NCBI GenBank assembly: GCA_024180945.1
Contig: JAKSGN010000020.1
Span: 744,001-808,000, forward strand
Source: Macrophomina tecta
Lineage: Eukaryota; Ascomycota; Dothideomycetes; Botryosphaeriales; Botryosphaeriaceae
Direction of reading: 5' to 3'
DNA length: 64,000 nt
The position numbers and the translations under genes are program-made. Under the pieces are notes generated by a model. It did no database searches. It saw only the letters and a list, made by a program, of their open reading frames with translations, and had not been told where the DNA came from. Below, piece by piece: positions 1-8,951 of the stretch (positions are counted from its first letter, which is position 1; each line of letters begins with the position of its first letter).

Positions 1-2
1 TT

Positions 3-1589
3 CCACCGACAGGCCCCTCCACCTGGGCCGGCGGCAACAGTTACTTCACAGCAGGCGCCTACCGCACCGCGCACGACGGCCTGGCCACCCTGCTGCCGCT
101 CGTCAACAATGTCGCGCCCGCTCTCGCGGACAAGATTGATATCGAGCCGTAAGCCAAGATGCAGCACCTCCCCTGCTCCCCCCCTCCCCCCCACCCCACA
201 TTCCCCCCATTCACGATCACATCCACATCCGCACACACGCCGACAAGAAGCAACCGCCCCAGCTACCCTCCCGCCGCGTTCCTCGCCGACCTCGCCCGCA
301 CCAGCAGCCACCGCACGCAGCCCGCCCTTGCCACCACGCTCGCCCACTCCTCGCTCGCCTCAATCCGCTGGCTGCACTCGCTCGGCACGCGCTTCCAGCT
401 CAGCTTCAACCGGCAGGCGTACCGCGTCGGCGACAGCGACCGCCGCCGCTTCTGGGGCGGGCTGGCGCTCCAGACGCAGGACGGCGGCAAAGGGCTGGTG
501 CGCGACCTGCTCGCCGCGGCGGCGGCGCACGGCGTCACCGTCGCGTGGGACGCCGCGCTCGTCGGGCTGGCCAGAGACGCCGGCGCGGTCGTCGTCGGCG
601 CCCGCGTGCGCTGCAGTGGCGGCGTCGAGCAGTGCGTGCGCGTGTCCGGCGGCGTGGTGCTGGCGGCCGGCGGCTTCGAGGCGAGTCCCGCCCGGCGCGC
701 GCAGTACCTCGGGCCCGGCTGGGATCTCGCGCACGTGCGCGGGACGCCGTTCAACACGGGCGAGGCGCTGGAGATGGCGGTGCGCGATGCTGGCGCTCGG
801 GTCGCGGGGAATTGGAGCGGGTGTCACAGCGTGGCGTGGGACGCGGAGAGTCCGCGGGAGGGGGGCGATAGGGAGGTCACGAATGAGTACACGAAGAGCG
901 GGTATCCGCTGGGCGTGATGGTGAATGTGGTGGGCGAGAGGTTCGTGGATGAGGGGGTTGATTTTAGGAACTTTACGTATGCGCGGTTTGGGAGGGCGGT
1001 GTTGGAGCAGCCGGAGGGCATGGCGTTTCAGGTGTGGGATGCGGAGGGTAGTGAGTTGTTGAGGGAGGAGGAGTATCGGCCGGAAGTGGTCAGGAGGATT
1101 GCGGCAGAGAGCTTGGAAGAGCTGGCTGCAAAGTGTGCGGAGGTGGGGTTGCAGAGCCCGGAGAGGTTTGTACGGACGCTGAAGCGGTACAATGAGGCGG
1201 TGCATGCGCAGAGGGAAAAGCATCCGGAGAAGGCGTTCGATCCGGCGGTGAAGGATGGTGTGGCCACTCACCCGGGAATGTTGGAGCTACCGAAGTCAAA
1301 CTGGGCGCTGCCGATTGAGAAACCTCCGTTCCTGGCCGTCAAAGTCGGGTGCGGTATCACGTTCACATTTGGCGGGCTGGCTGTGGATCCCGAGACAGCT
1401 GCCGTGATATCGGAGGCCAGTAGAAAGCCTATTGAAGGCCTGTACGCGGTAGGAGAAATGCTCGGAGGCTTGTACTATGGGAACTACCCTGGCGGCAGCG
1501 GCCTGACTGCAGGGGCGGTCTGGGGACGACGAGCCGGAGCAGACGCAGCAAAGAGAGCTAACGGATCGAAAGGTGCCGCACGACTGTAA
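3..1589 (+). CDS. FAD-dependent oxidoreductase, fumarate reductase / tricarballylate dehydrogenase-like (5' partial)
   Basis: This is the 3' part of a flavoprotein of the FAD_binding_2 type. The upstream exon enters from outside the window, is read in the frame starting at base 3 (WAGGNSYFTAGAYRT, a segment usual just after the N-terminal dinucleotide-binding region) and ends at 148 before GTAAGC. The next exon starts at 248 (or 251, as two AGs lie 3 nt apart) and runs to TAA at 1587-1589. The C-terminal block GLYAVGEMLGGLYYGNYPGG followed by SGLTAGAVWGRRAG is the typical FAD-contacting end of fumarate reductase and tricarballylate dehydrogenase flavoproteins. The N-terminal GxGxxG lies outside the window. 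Substrate is unknown; bacterial TcuA-like enzymes are the closest architecture I recall. Family confidence is high, specific reaction low. Confidence 0.85.
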
Positions 1590-1638
1590 GTCTGGCGTGG
1601 GATTTTTGGGTAGAGTTAGGCAGTACCTCATCTCGAAA

Positions 1639-1881
1639 TCAAGGTACATTTGCATGCGGGCGACTGCGCAGAGGAATGCATATTTCGTATCTGATCCGCT
1701 TTGCTGCGGTGGCAAGCGCCTGGCGGGTGGGCTTGGTTGTCAAGGCATCGTTGTCCGCTGGTGCCAGGAGTTCTTTTTCAACAATTGTCCGGCCACGGGC
1801 ATCGGCGACGACAGCTTCTAAAGTCTTCCGGAGGCGCTCGATTTCGGCGGAACGGATGGCCTTGAAGACAAGCGATGGCAT
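1639..1881 (-). pseudogene. Cys-rich family copy D, 3'-truncated
   Basis: An 80-codon reading frame starts at ATG 1881. Its N-terminal helix (AIRSAEIERLRKTLEAVV followed by RTIVEKELL) matches the N-terminal region of the four other family copies in this window. It keeps the basic KRxRYExC lead-in to the zinc knuckle, then diverges after the first Cys and stops. The CxWH motif, the conserved intron and the FPEGFxWxCC second half are absent, and only 49 bp separate its end from the convergent flavoprotein gene. I read it as a truncated remnant of the array. A short expressed protein cannot be excluded. Confidence 0.6.
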
Positions 1882-2048
1882 GTTTGTTGGTTAAGAGGAG
1901 TAAGAAAGATGATGTTCCGGGCACGTCCATGCCCGCCAACACCCTGGTCTCGCGTGTTACCGGGCCGACAGCAATGTTGTTGAATAGCCATTTTGGGAAC
2001 GCGGTCAGAGGTGTCTTTTTCGAAGGATGACCACAGCGAATCGCGGCT

Positions 2049-2562
2049 TCAGGACCGGACTTTCTTCTCGGATGAGGCGCATGCTTGGTGGAAGCCGGCC
2101 ATGCAGCCTTCAGCGTCGCCCTGTCCGCTGCAGCACGTCCATCTGAAGCCTTCGGGGAACTGGTCCCTGTTCTCTTTGGTGTCGATGTTCTCTCCAGTCT
2201 CGCACCAGAAGCCGTCTTCCCAGCAAATCCTCAAGCTTCCTGCCCATCCAGTCAGCCAGAAAGACTCGGCGATTGGTCCGGCAGGGGGAATAAATACCGG
2301 GGTGCCAGACACAGGCGCTGAATTCGTTGGCCGCGACGTCGAACTCGCGATCGCATTGCTCACACATCTCCAACCTCTTGCGTTTAGCGTTCGCAGGAGC
2401 AGCGGAGTTCTTGGGCCCATGCTTGGTGGCGTTTGCACCGCTTTCGAGCACCGTCAGCTCGTCCTCGATCATCTCCCTGTCCAATACGGTCAGCAGCATG
2501 AACTGCAAGCCATCGAGTTTCGCGGCCAGCGCGGCCTTCAGAGCCGGGTCAGTGTCGTCCAT
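2049..2562 (-). CDS. Small Cys-rich protein, family copy A (151 aa)
   Basis: Two exons: 2562-2298 and 2239-2049, with a 58-nt intron (GTATTT donor, CTGAC branch point, CAG acceptor). The protein has an N-terminal amphipathic helix (about residues 5-38), a low-complexity linker, then CEQC about 15 residues before CVWHPG (a C2CH-type zinc-knuckle candidate). After the splice point comes SLRICWEDGFWCETG, then QFPEGFRWTCCSGQGDAEGC and a basic end KKVRS. The intron falls in phase 1 in the codon of the G after WH, exactly as in copies C and E. All putative ligands are present, so this copy looks functional. I do not recognise a named family; binding of zinc is inferred from Cys/His spacing only. 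Confidence 0.75.
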
Positions 2563-2747
2563 GATGGAGCTGACAAGGGATGGATGTTTCAGAGTTTGCG
2601 ATGTCGGGAAAAGTAAGCATTGGCTGCACGGGTTGTCGGGCCGACAAACACAAAAAGCACGCGCTAATTTTAGGAAGGTTGATGCCCTTTAAGGAAAGAA
2701 AGATCTGACGAATGGCGGCGTCTCAAGCTTGATTCATTGAGTAGAGG

Positions 2748-3228
2748 CTAGGAGCGAGGCTTCTTCCCGGCAGAAGCTGCACTGGCCGGGTGGGCGGTGA
2801 CTCTGCAGCCCTCTCCGGTGCCGTTCCTGTTGCAGCAAGCCCACAGGAAGCCCTCGGGATACTCTTCGCGCATCTCGCTGGTGTCTATTTGACCGTGGCA
2901 GTTCTCGTCGTGGTCGGCCCAGAAGTCGGGCATCAGACAGAGTGCCTGTGCGAAAGTCCAGTCAGCGTTCACGGTGTCGAGAGAGGGGGGTGTACCGCTG
3001 TGCCACACGCAAGCATCCTCGGCATTCATGGCGATGCAAGTCTCGGATCTCTTCCGCTGCGTCGCGACGGGAGCAGCCGTTGTTGATGGCAGCGCTCTCC
3101 GGCAGCAGGAGTTGCGTCTCGACAATCGCGCGTCCACTCTCGTCGTCTATGACAGCCAAGAGCGTCTTGTGAAGCCGATCGACACCTGCCGAATTGATGG
3201 CGTCCACGAGCGGAGTGGGCGGCGCCAT
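2748..3228 (-). pseudogene. Cys-rich family copy B, frameshifted
   Basis: The start ATG at 3228 opens a frame with the family N-terminus (LVDAINSAGVDRLHKTLLAV, then RAIVETQLLLPES). The rest of the family motif (TQRKRSETC, CVWHSG) lies in the +1 frame, so one frame change falls between about 3105 and 3065. The first zinc motif is shortened: about eight residues including the second Cys of CxxC are missing. The ancestral intron still has GT after WHSG, a CTGAC branch point and CAG, but removing its 50 nt leaves DFWADHDENCHG and EYPEGFLWACC out of frame. At least two frame disruptions plus loss of a ligand make this a decaying copy, although the second half alone is open to TAG at 2748. Confidence 0.65.
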
Positions 3229-3390
3229 CCTGGTCGCTATCGGGGAGAAATACAGGACAAAAGAAAAAAAGAGAGGTCGGCTGGGGAACGCGGTTCTGCC
3301 CACGCGGCGCCAGGCATCTGCCAGTTGCTGCCTGGTCTCCGCCGCCCAATTCCACCCATGACCCAATCTGGTAATTGTCCCTCTCTCTCT

Positions 3391-3418
3391 CTCACATCTC
3401 CATCTCCATCTCCATCGC
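3391..3418. repeat. CATCTC hexamer microsatellite at the 3' end of copy C
   Basis: About three to four units of CATCTC/CATCTC-like hexamers, read on the minus strand as GAGATG. They are translated as the Met-Glu tail of copy C. The stop codon of copy C lies inside the repeat, so unit number could change the protein end. Confidence 0.8.
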
Positions 3419-4031
3419 CGCACCCTCTCCATCCTGGCATACTCTCTTCTCCGCATACCCAAGCTCCGCATGATGCCCGCGCCGACAGCCCGACTCCCTC
3501 ACATCGCCCGCCGCCCCGCAGCAGCTCCACACATACCGCTCAGGGAACCTCTGCCGCATCACGTCCGAATCGATCGCGCCATCCCTCTCCTCGCGGTGGT
3601 ACTTCCACCGCCCACTCGACCAATCGACCTCCAGCGACCCTAGACACCGACGCACCCTCTCATCAGCCAGATCTCACGCCCCACGCACGCACCCCCGCCC
3701 CCGAAAAAAGAAAAAGGGCAAGAAAACACGCAGACTCACCGCCATGCCACCGGCACGCAGCCCCGTCGTTCTTCGTAACATCGTACTCGCGCCCGCACCG
3801 CGCGCACGTCTCGTAGCGGCGCCGCTTCGTCGACGAGCTGCGCCCATGATGCGCGGCCGCGGCGTCGCCGCCGTCCAGGCTCAGCCGCGCGAACGTCGAC
3901 TGCACGAGGAATTCCTGCTCGACGGCTTCGCGGCAGCCGCTCGTGAAGGCGAGGCGCAGCAGCGCTTCGCGCAGCATTTCTGGGCTGGCGGCCGCGATCG
4001 CGTCGACCAGGGTTTGTGACGGAGACGACAT
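3392..4031 (-). CDS. Small Cys-rich protein, family copy C
   Basis: Exon 1 is 4031-3740 and exon 2 is 3639-3392, with a 100-nt intron (GTGAGT donor, CTAG acceptor). The protein has the family helix (LVDAIAAASPEMLREALLRL), then the knuckle ETCARCGREYDV with CRWHGG, then after the phase-1 splice SLEVDW, a RFPERYVWSCCG block and GCRRGHH. The usual FPEGF is FPERY. Instead of stopping at the basic end seen in other copies, translation runs into a GAGATG hexamer repeat and ends in alternating Met-Glu before TGA at 3392. A (TC)12 tract lies directly 5' of the start codon. It is the best-preserved minus-strand copy together with copy A. Function is unknown. Confidence 0.72.
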
Positions 4032-4036
4032 GGTTT

Positions 4037-4060
4037 TCTCTCTCTCTCTCTCTCTCTCTC
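4037..4060. repeat. (TC)12 dinucleotide tract upstream of copy C
   Basis: Twelve TC units begin 6 bp upstream of the copy C start codon; on the gene's own strand this is a GA-repeat leader. Such tracts are common in fungal 5' leaders. No function can be shown. Confidence 0.9.
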
Positions 4061-4900
4061 TTTTGGGAGGGTAATCGGATTGTTTGTAATGTCAAAGGAC
4101 GACGAGGGGGGTGTGTATAGAGTTTGGACGCGGGTTTGGTGATGCTCGCCTGAGATGGCGGCTGTGTTGCCGGGCCAACCAGGGCGGTTCGACCGACTCC
4201 GTGGGAAGGGAATGGGCGAGCAGCTGATGGAAGCTGGCAATAAGAACATCACTACAAAAGAAGAGTTCGAGAGCATGTGGCGTGGTTTCCGTTGTGAAAG
4301 TTCCAAGGCAGCGTTGGGCGCAGTTGGCGGAGAAACGCATGGTTGCCAGCGGTTTCCGTCATTCTGAGTGCGCGACGAGTGCGTGACGGGAGCGAATCGG
4401 CGCTGTTGAAGGGTTGCACGCCACGGCCATGCTGCGCAAGCGGGCGGAAGATCGGATGCTGAGCGTGAGAGCGGGGACTGCCTTGTCCTCGCCCAGACAG
4501 GATACTCAGGCCGGGAGTAGTTCGGTGGCCTTGTCGCCAATAGGAGCGCGCGCGGAACGAGCGCCGCTAAACGAGAGAGCCCCGTGTGTCATCCACTCTC
4601 TTTAAGACTGCACGCAATGTCTATGCTCGCCCGTTATTCCATTGCAACTCACATTTCGAGCAGATCGGGGATGGCATGTGTGGCTCCAGCCTTCACAGAT
4701 ACCACGTCGTGCGAAGTTTCCGAAGTGCCAGAGATGCTTTCTTCACATGCCATCTTCTCTATCCTAGATACTTGAGACCTATCCTTGTTCCCCGTACTGG
4801 GTGCTGACAATCCTTGAAGTAGTCAGCTATGCGTCTGGCCGGGCACGGCCCGGTGGGGAGGCAATTTCGTATCGGATATTCAATCCACAGGAACAACAAC
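4061..4900. other. Intergenic region between copy C and the GH43 gene
   Basis: No supported gene. Short open frames here are not conserved-looking and have no splice-compatible neighbours. The region separates divergently transcribed copy C and GH43, so it should hold both promoters. Confidence 0.6.
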
Positions 4901-4921
4901 GACAGCGAAGGCGACCACAGA

Positions 4922-4963
4922 CCAATAAGTGACGTCGTAAGGGGCTCAGACACCCAGTATATA
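4922..4963 (+). promoter_or_regulatory. Core promoter elements of the GH43 gene
   Basis: A CCAAT box at 4922-4926, a CRE-like TGACGTC at 4930-4936 and a TATATA box at 4958-4963 lie in order, 60-100 bp before the start codon at 5023. The spacing fits a fungal TATA-type inducible promoter. Factor binding is inferred from motif identity only. Confidence 0.5.
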
Positions 4964-5022
4964 GGCGTAGAATCATCCCTCTTCGCTCTCCAGCACCTCA
5001 TTCTTGCCCATTCATCAACATC

Positions 5023-6433
5023 ATGGTACTCTCGTTCAAGCTTCTTTTTTCTTCACTTGCCACAGTGAACGTGGCACTCAGCTCGGCTACACAAAATCAG
5101 ACACGCTACAACCCAGCCTTACCCGGCTGGCACAGCGATCCAAGCTGCGTTTTCGTCCCTGAGTGGGACAACACCACCTTCTGCACTTCTTCGACATTCC
5201 GCCTGACGCCTGGTCTCCCCATTTACGTCAGCCGAGATCTCACAAACTGGAAACTGATCAGCCATGCTTTGTCTCGGAAGAGCCAGTATCCTGAGTACGA
5301 CCAATCCCTGACTCAGTCTGATGGAATTTGGGCGCCGACAATCCGATACCACAAGGGGACTTTCTACATCATCACCATCTACAACAACCAGGCCCTTGGA
5401 AAGGCAACCGGCTTGATTTTCAAGTCGACCGACCCTTACAGCGACTGCGGTTGGAGCGACCCCATTCGCTATGATGCCAAGACTATTGATCCCGACATCT
5501 TCTGGGATGACGATGGCACCGCATATGTTGCCGCTGCCGGCACCAACCTTCAGACTCTTGATACCGAAACCGGTGTTCTCGGTGAACCGCGCGTGATCTG
5601 GAACGGCACTACCGGCATCTATCTCGAAGGACCCCATCTTTACAAGAAAGACGGCTACTACTACCTGCTGACCGCAGAAGGCGGCTCCGGCCTGAACCAC
5701 TCGGTCACCATGGCCCGATCAACGAACATCTGGGGCCCATATGAGAGCCACCCACACAACCCCGTCCTCACAAACCGCAACACCTCCGCCTACTTCCAAA
5801 ACATTGGCCACGCCGACCTCTTCCCCGATGCGAGCGGCAACTGGTGGTCATCCGCCCTCGCCTGGCGCTCCGGCCCCGCCGGCCGCAACTACCCCATGGG
5901 CCGCGAGATGGTGCTTACCACCGTGACCTGGCCCTCCGGCGCGTGGCCCACCTTCGCGCCCGTCCGCGGCGTGCAATCTGGCTGGCCTCTCCCTCCCTCT
6001 CCCTCCCTCCCCGGCGCCGGGCCGCTCACCTCCGCCCCCGACGCCTTCGGCTTCGCCCCCAACACCTCTCTCCCGCGCAACCTCGCGACCTGGGGCTGGC
6101 CCGACCCCTCCGCCTACGCCATCTCGCCCCCCGGCCACCCGCACGCCCTGCGCCTGACCCCCTCGCCCGCCAGCATCACGGACGGCCACGCCAACTACAC
6201 GGCCGGCTACGACATCGCCAACCGCACGCTCCTCCTGCAGCGGCAGACGCACACGCTCTTCGAGTTCAGCATCGACCTCTCCTTCGCCCCGACCGCCCTC
6301 GACGAAGAGGCCGGCGTCACCGTCTTCCTCAACGACGTCCAGAACATCGCGCTCGGCGTCGTCATGCTGCGCGACAATGCGACCGCGACGCTCGCGCCGC
6401 ACCTCCGCCTCCTGGCGTCCGGCATCCAGAGCA

Positions 6434-6465
<32 letters not shown>

Positions 6466-6870
6466 ACCGTGCCCGCGCCAGTCGTGCTGCCCATGCCTCG
6501 CGCGTGGCGCGGCGATGCGGTGCGGCTGAGCGTGCGCGCCGAGAACGAGACGCACTACGCGTTCTACGCGGCGGCGAGGGCGCGGCCGGCGGACGCGCGG
6601 GCGGTGGGCTGGGCGCCCGCGACCGTGGTGAGCGGCGGCGTGGGGCCGTTTACCGGTAAGTGGCCTCTTTCGGGCTCTCCCCCTGTGTGTTTTCTGGACT
6701 TGTGTGTGGCTGATGATTCCGCTCTAGGCTCTCTGGTCGGGGTGTATGCGACGAGCAATCATGGGAACGGCACCACGCCGGCGTACATTTCCAGGTGGAG
6801 GTACCACGGTCTCGGTCAGGCGGTTGGGAATGGAGTCATTGTTCCCTCTGACGCGACTGAGCTCTCTTGA
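5023..6870 (+). CDS. Secreted GH43-family glycosidase (beta-xylosidase / arabinofuranosidase type)
   Basis: Starts with a hydrophobic signal peptide (MVLSFKLLFSSLATVNVALS). The N-terminal five-bladed propeller region carries the GH43 signatures: general base Asp in WHSDPS, the pKa-modulating Asp in TIDPDIFWDDDG, and general acid Glu in IYLEGPHLYKK. After a Pro/Ser linker the C-terminal half resembles the beta-sandwich of two-domain GH43 enzymes, ending GNGTTPAYISRWRYHGLG. A 72-nt intron (6656-6727, GTAAGT to TAG, phase 1) is stop-free and in frame; splicing gives FTG-SLVGVYATSN and a protein of about 591 aa rather than 615. Likely role is hemicellulose side-chain or xylo-oligosaccharide hydrolysis outside the cell. 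Exact substrate cannot be read from sequence. Confidence 0.9.
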
Positions 6871-8785
6871 TGTAGACAGGAGGTAAGGCGTCCGTGGTTT
6901 CTGATGTGATCCGATGGGAGGAACAGCACTATTGCGAGCTCCAGGAGGCGGTGGCTCAGAAGAAAGGGACATGTGCTTGTTTAAGGGGTAATACATGTGT
7001 CATCTGTGGTTTGGGTCTCTACGTTCGGGAAAAAGGGGGTGATGTTAAGTGAGCTGTTTTTGCTTCATTACATACCACAAGTTCGTGTTTAAAAATGCTC
7101 TTCAGGGCGCTCGACTGCGCAGTTGTGCAGGCTGGTTTCCACGTGTTAGGGTTCTCTTAGGCCAGTCCTACTCACAAGGACTTAAGTGAGCAAAGCAGGG
7201 CTTCTCTGTATCGCTACGGTCTTACGGCTAATTAGCATCGCACTTACTGTGTTACCCAATGTTCGCGAAGAGTGATAAGAAGAGGTTTCCTGAAAAGGCT
7301 AACTACACGTTCTCCATGGCAGGTGTCTTGCAAGATAAGGGGAGTGTAATAGGACACAGAGAAAGCTAATCAGAGTAGCAAGCCACCCTGCATCTACTCC
7401 AGCGAACATGAACAGTGGCATCCATGTAAAGAGCATTGCCGAATATAGCCTTGTATGACCTTCGCATTATCGCATCCTCAGCCGTCAGCCGGATCCATTT
7501 ATGGCGGCCTTGGCAGAAAAGAGTGGTGCGCAAATGGCTGCGGGTGGCGAATGAGGCTCTCGCGGGAATCGTATGCATGAGATCCCGTAACAAGGCCGAG
7601 ATCCCGTAACAAGGCCTTGATTGGCTTGAATGCAAGGTTCATTCAGCTGAGTGGATCCGCGATCAGCACCCTCTCGGCTATCTGCAAGTGCATCGGCCCC
7701 CAGCTTCCTTAAGCAGTCCACCCGGCCCGCGGATACATGTAAAAAAAAAAAAAAAAAAAAAGAAAAGAAGAAAAGAGGCGTCAGCCGCATGCAAAGCCTC
7801 AACTTCACATCAAATCATTGGAACCAGACCCCGGCCGTCATCAGGTATCTATGCAGAACCCATTATCAATTTTAAGCGTTCTAACTTGTATGCCCCGGAT
7901 AAAATGCCGCATATGATTATCGATACACAAAACAGATCTCGGGGCTGAACTAGGCTGATACCACGGCCCGACAACCTGAAGTGGTAAAGAAGGACATGAG
8001 TTTCCAGTTTCCATGGCCCATTGCCTGCATTGTGGGCGTGGATTTGTTTCAACACTGAACGTGACGCATTGCCTTCGGCCTTTCCTTTGGAGATAACCCT
8101 CATTACTGCACATGGGTGGCTTGATTCGGTGGCTTGCGCAAAGATTTCGAATCCCACCAGACAAAGATAAGCCTGGCAGTTGTCCGCTAAGACAAGCCCG
8201 ATTTGAGCAGCGCCGTCGTACAGAGAAAAGAAAAATTCGACTTGCCCCACCTGTCGGCTACATGCGTTCTTTATTAAATCTAACTCCAGAAGGTAAAACT
8301 TCCAGGTTCAGAAGTTAAGCAAATAACCGGAAAGTCCCATGAGTCACTTCGCTAACTCCCAGTTAATGATCCTGCGTCTAAAAGCATGTTTTGAAGTACA
8401 AAGTACCATCTACGCAGTTTTATTCAAGTATCCTTTCAATGTAAGACCAACCTTCTTCGGAGATTCATGCTTATTCCGCATGTGGCTTTACTTTTGGCGA
8501 AGGGTCTCCTTCCTCACACCGTCATCCTTTTTTTTTTTTTTTTTTTTTGGTTTTTGGCCTCGCAAGGCTGCCGTAAGGAGCCTGTATACACTTTACTTTT
8601 TTCTCGTATATGCGAACTCGGCCTTTTGTGGAAGATAATCATGATATGGCTCAGCCGCACAGCTTTTAGTGATTGCGTCTTCGAACAAAGCATTGCCCAG
8701 CTCGCTCGCCAGTGCCACGCAGGAGCAGGCAGCCACAGTCTCCCAGATTTCTTTTCAATCGAAGCTACGTGTGCAGGGTCAGCGA
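6871..8785. other. Gene-poor interval
   Basis: About 1.9 kb without a supported gene. It holds the GH43 3' flank, a 19-bp tandem duplication at 7579-7616, an A21 run at 7741-7761 and a T21 run at 8528-8548. Small open frames are unsupported. The 3' end serves as promoter for the NLR-like gene. Confidence 0.6.
7579..7616. repeat. Perfect 19-bp tandem duplication
   Basis: The unit GAGATCCCGTAACAAGGCC occurs twice back to back (7579-7597 and 7598-7616) with no mismatch. It lies in non-coding DNA and looks like a recent slippage or repair duplication. Confidence 0.9.
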
Positions 8786-8791
8786 TATAAA
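8786..8791 (+). promoter_or_regulatory. TATA box upstream of the NLR-like gene
   Basis: TATAAA lies 160 bp before the ATG at 8952. An in-frame ATG at 8802 is only 10 bp downstream of it and would be upstream of any usual initiation site, which supports 8952 as the start. Confidence 0.45.
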
Positions 8792-8951
8792 TCATTGTTG
8801 AATGAATCTCTCCATACTTCCATCCTTTGCCTACCTTCTGAATCCATCAGCACGCAGGCTACCTCCTGCCTGGCGCAACATCAGTTCTCTTACTATCCAT
8901 CTGTGGGCTCGCCATTTGCCCCTCGTGCCGTTAATATCTGGAAGTCAGACA

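Noticed and set aside
5848..6659. Long plus- and minus-strand frames inside the GH43 gene
   Set aside because: High-GC third positions create open shadows in the other frames. Their Arg/Ala/Gly-rich composition has no motif, while the GH43 frame has all family signatures.
8140..8165. TTCGAATCCC, a second possible tRNA T-arm
   Set aside because: Stem bases do not pair and there is no cloverleaf on either strand.
7741..8548. A21 and T21 runs as ends of a retroposed element
   Set aside because: No target-site duplication and no coding or RNA-gene sequence between them; long A or T runs are common in fungal intergenic DNA.
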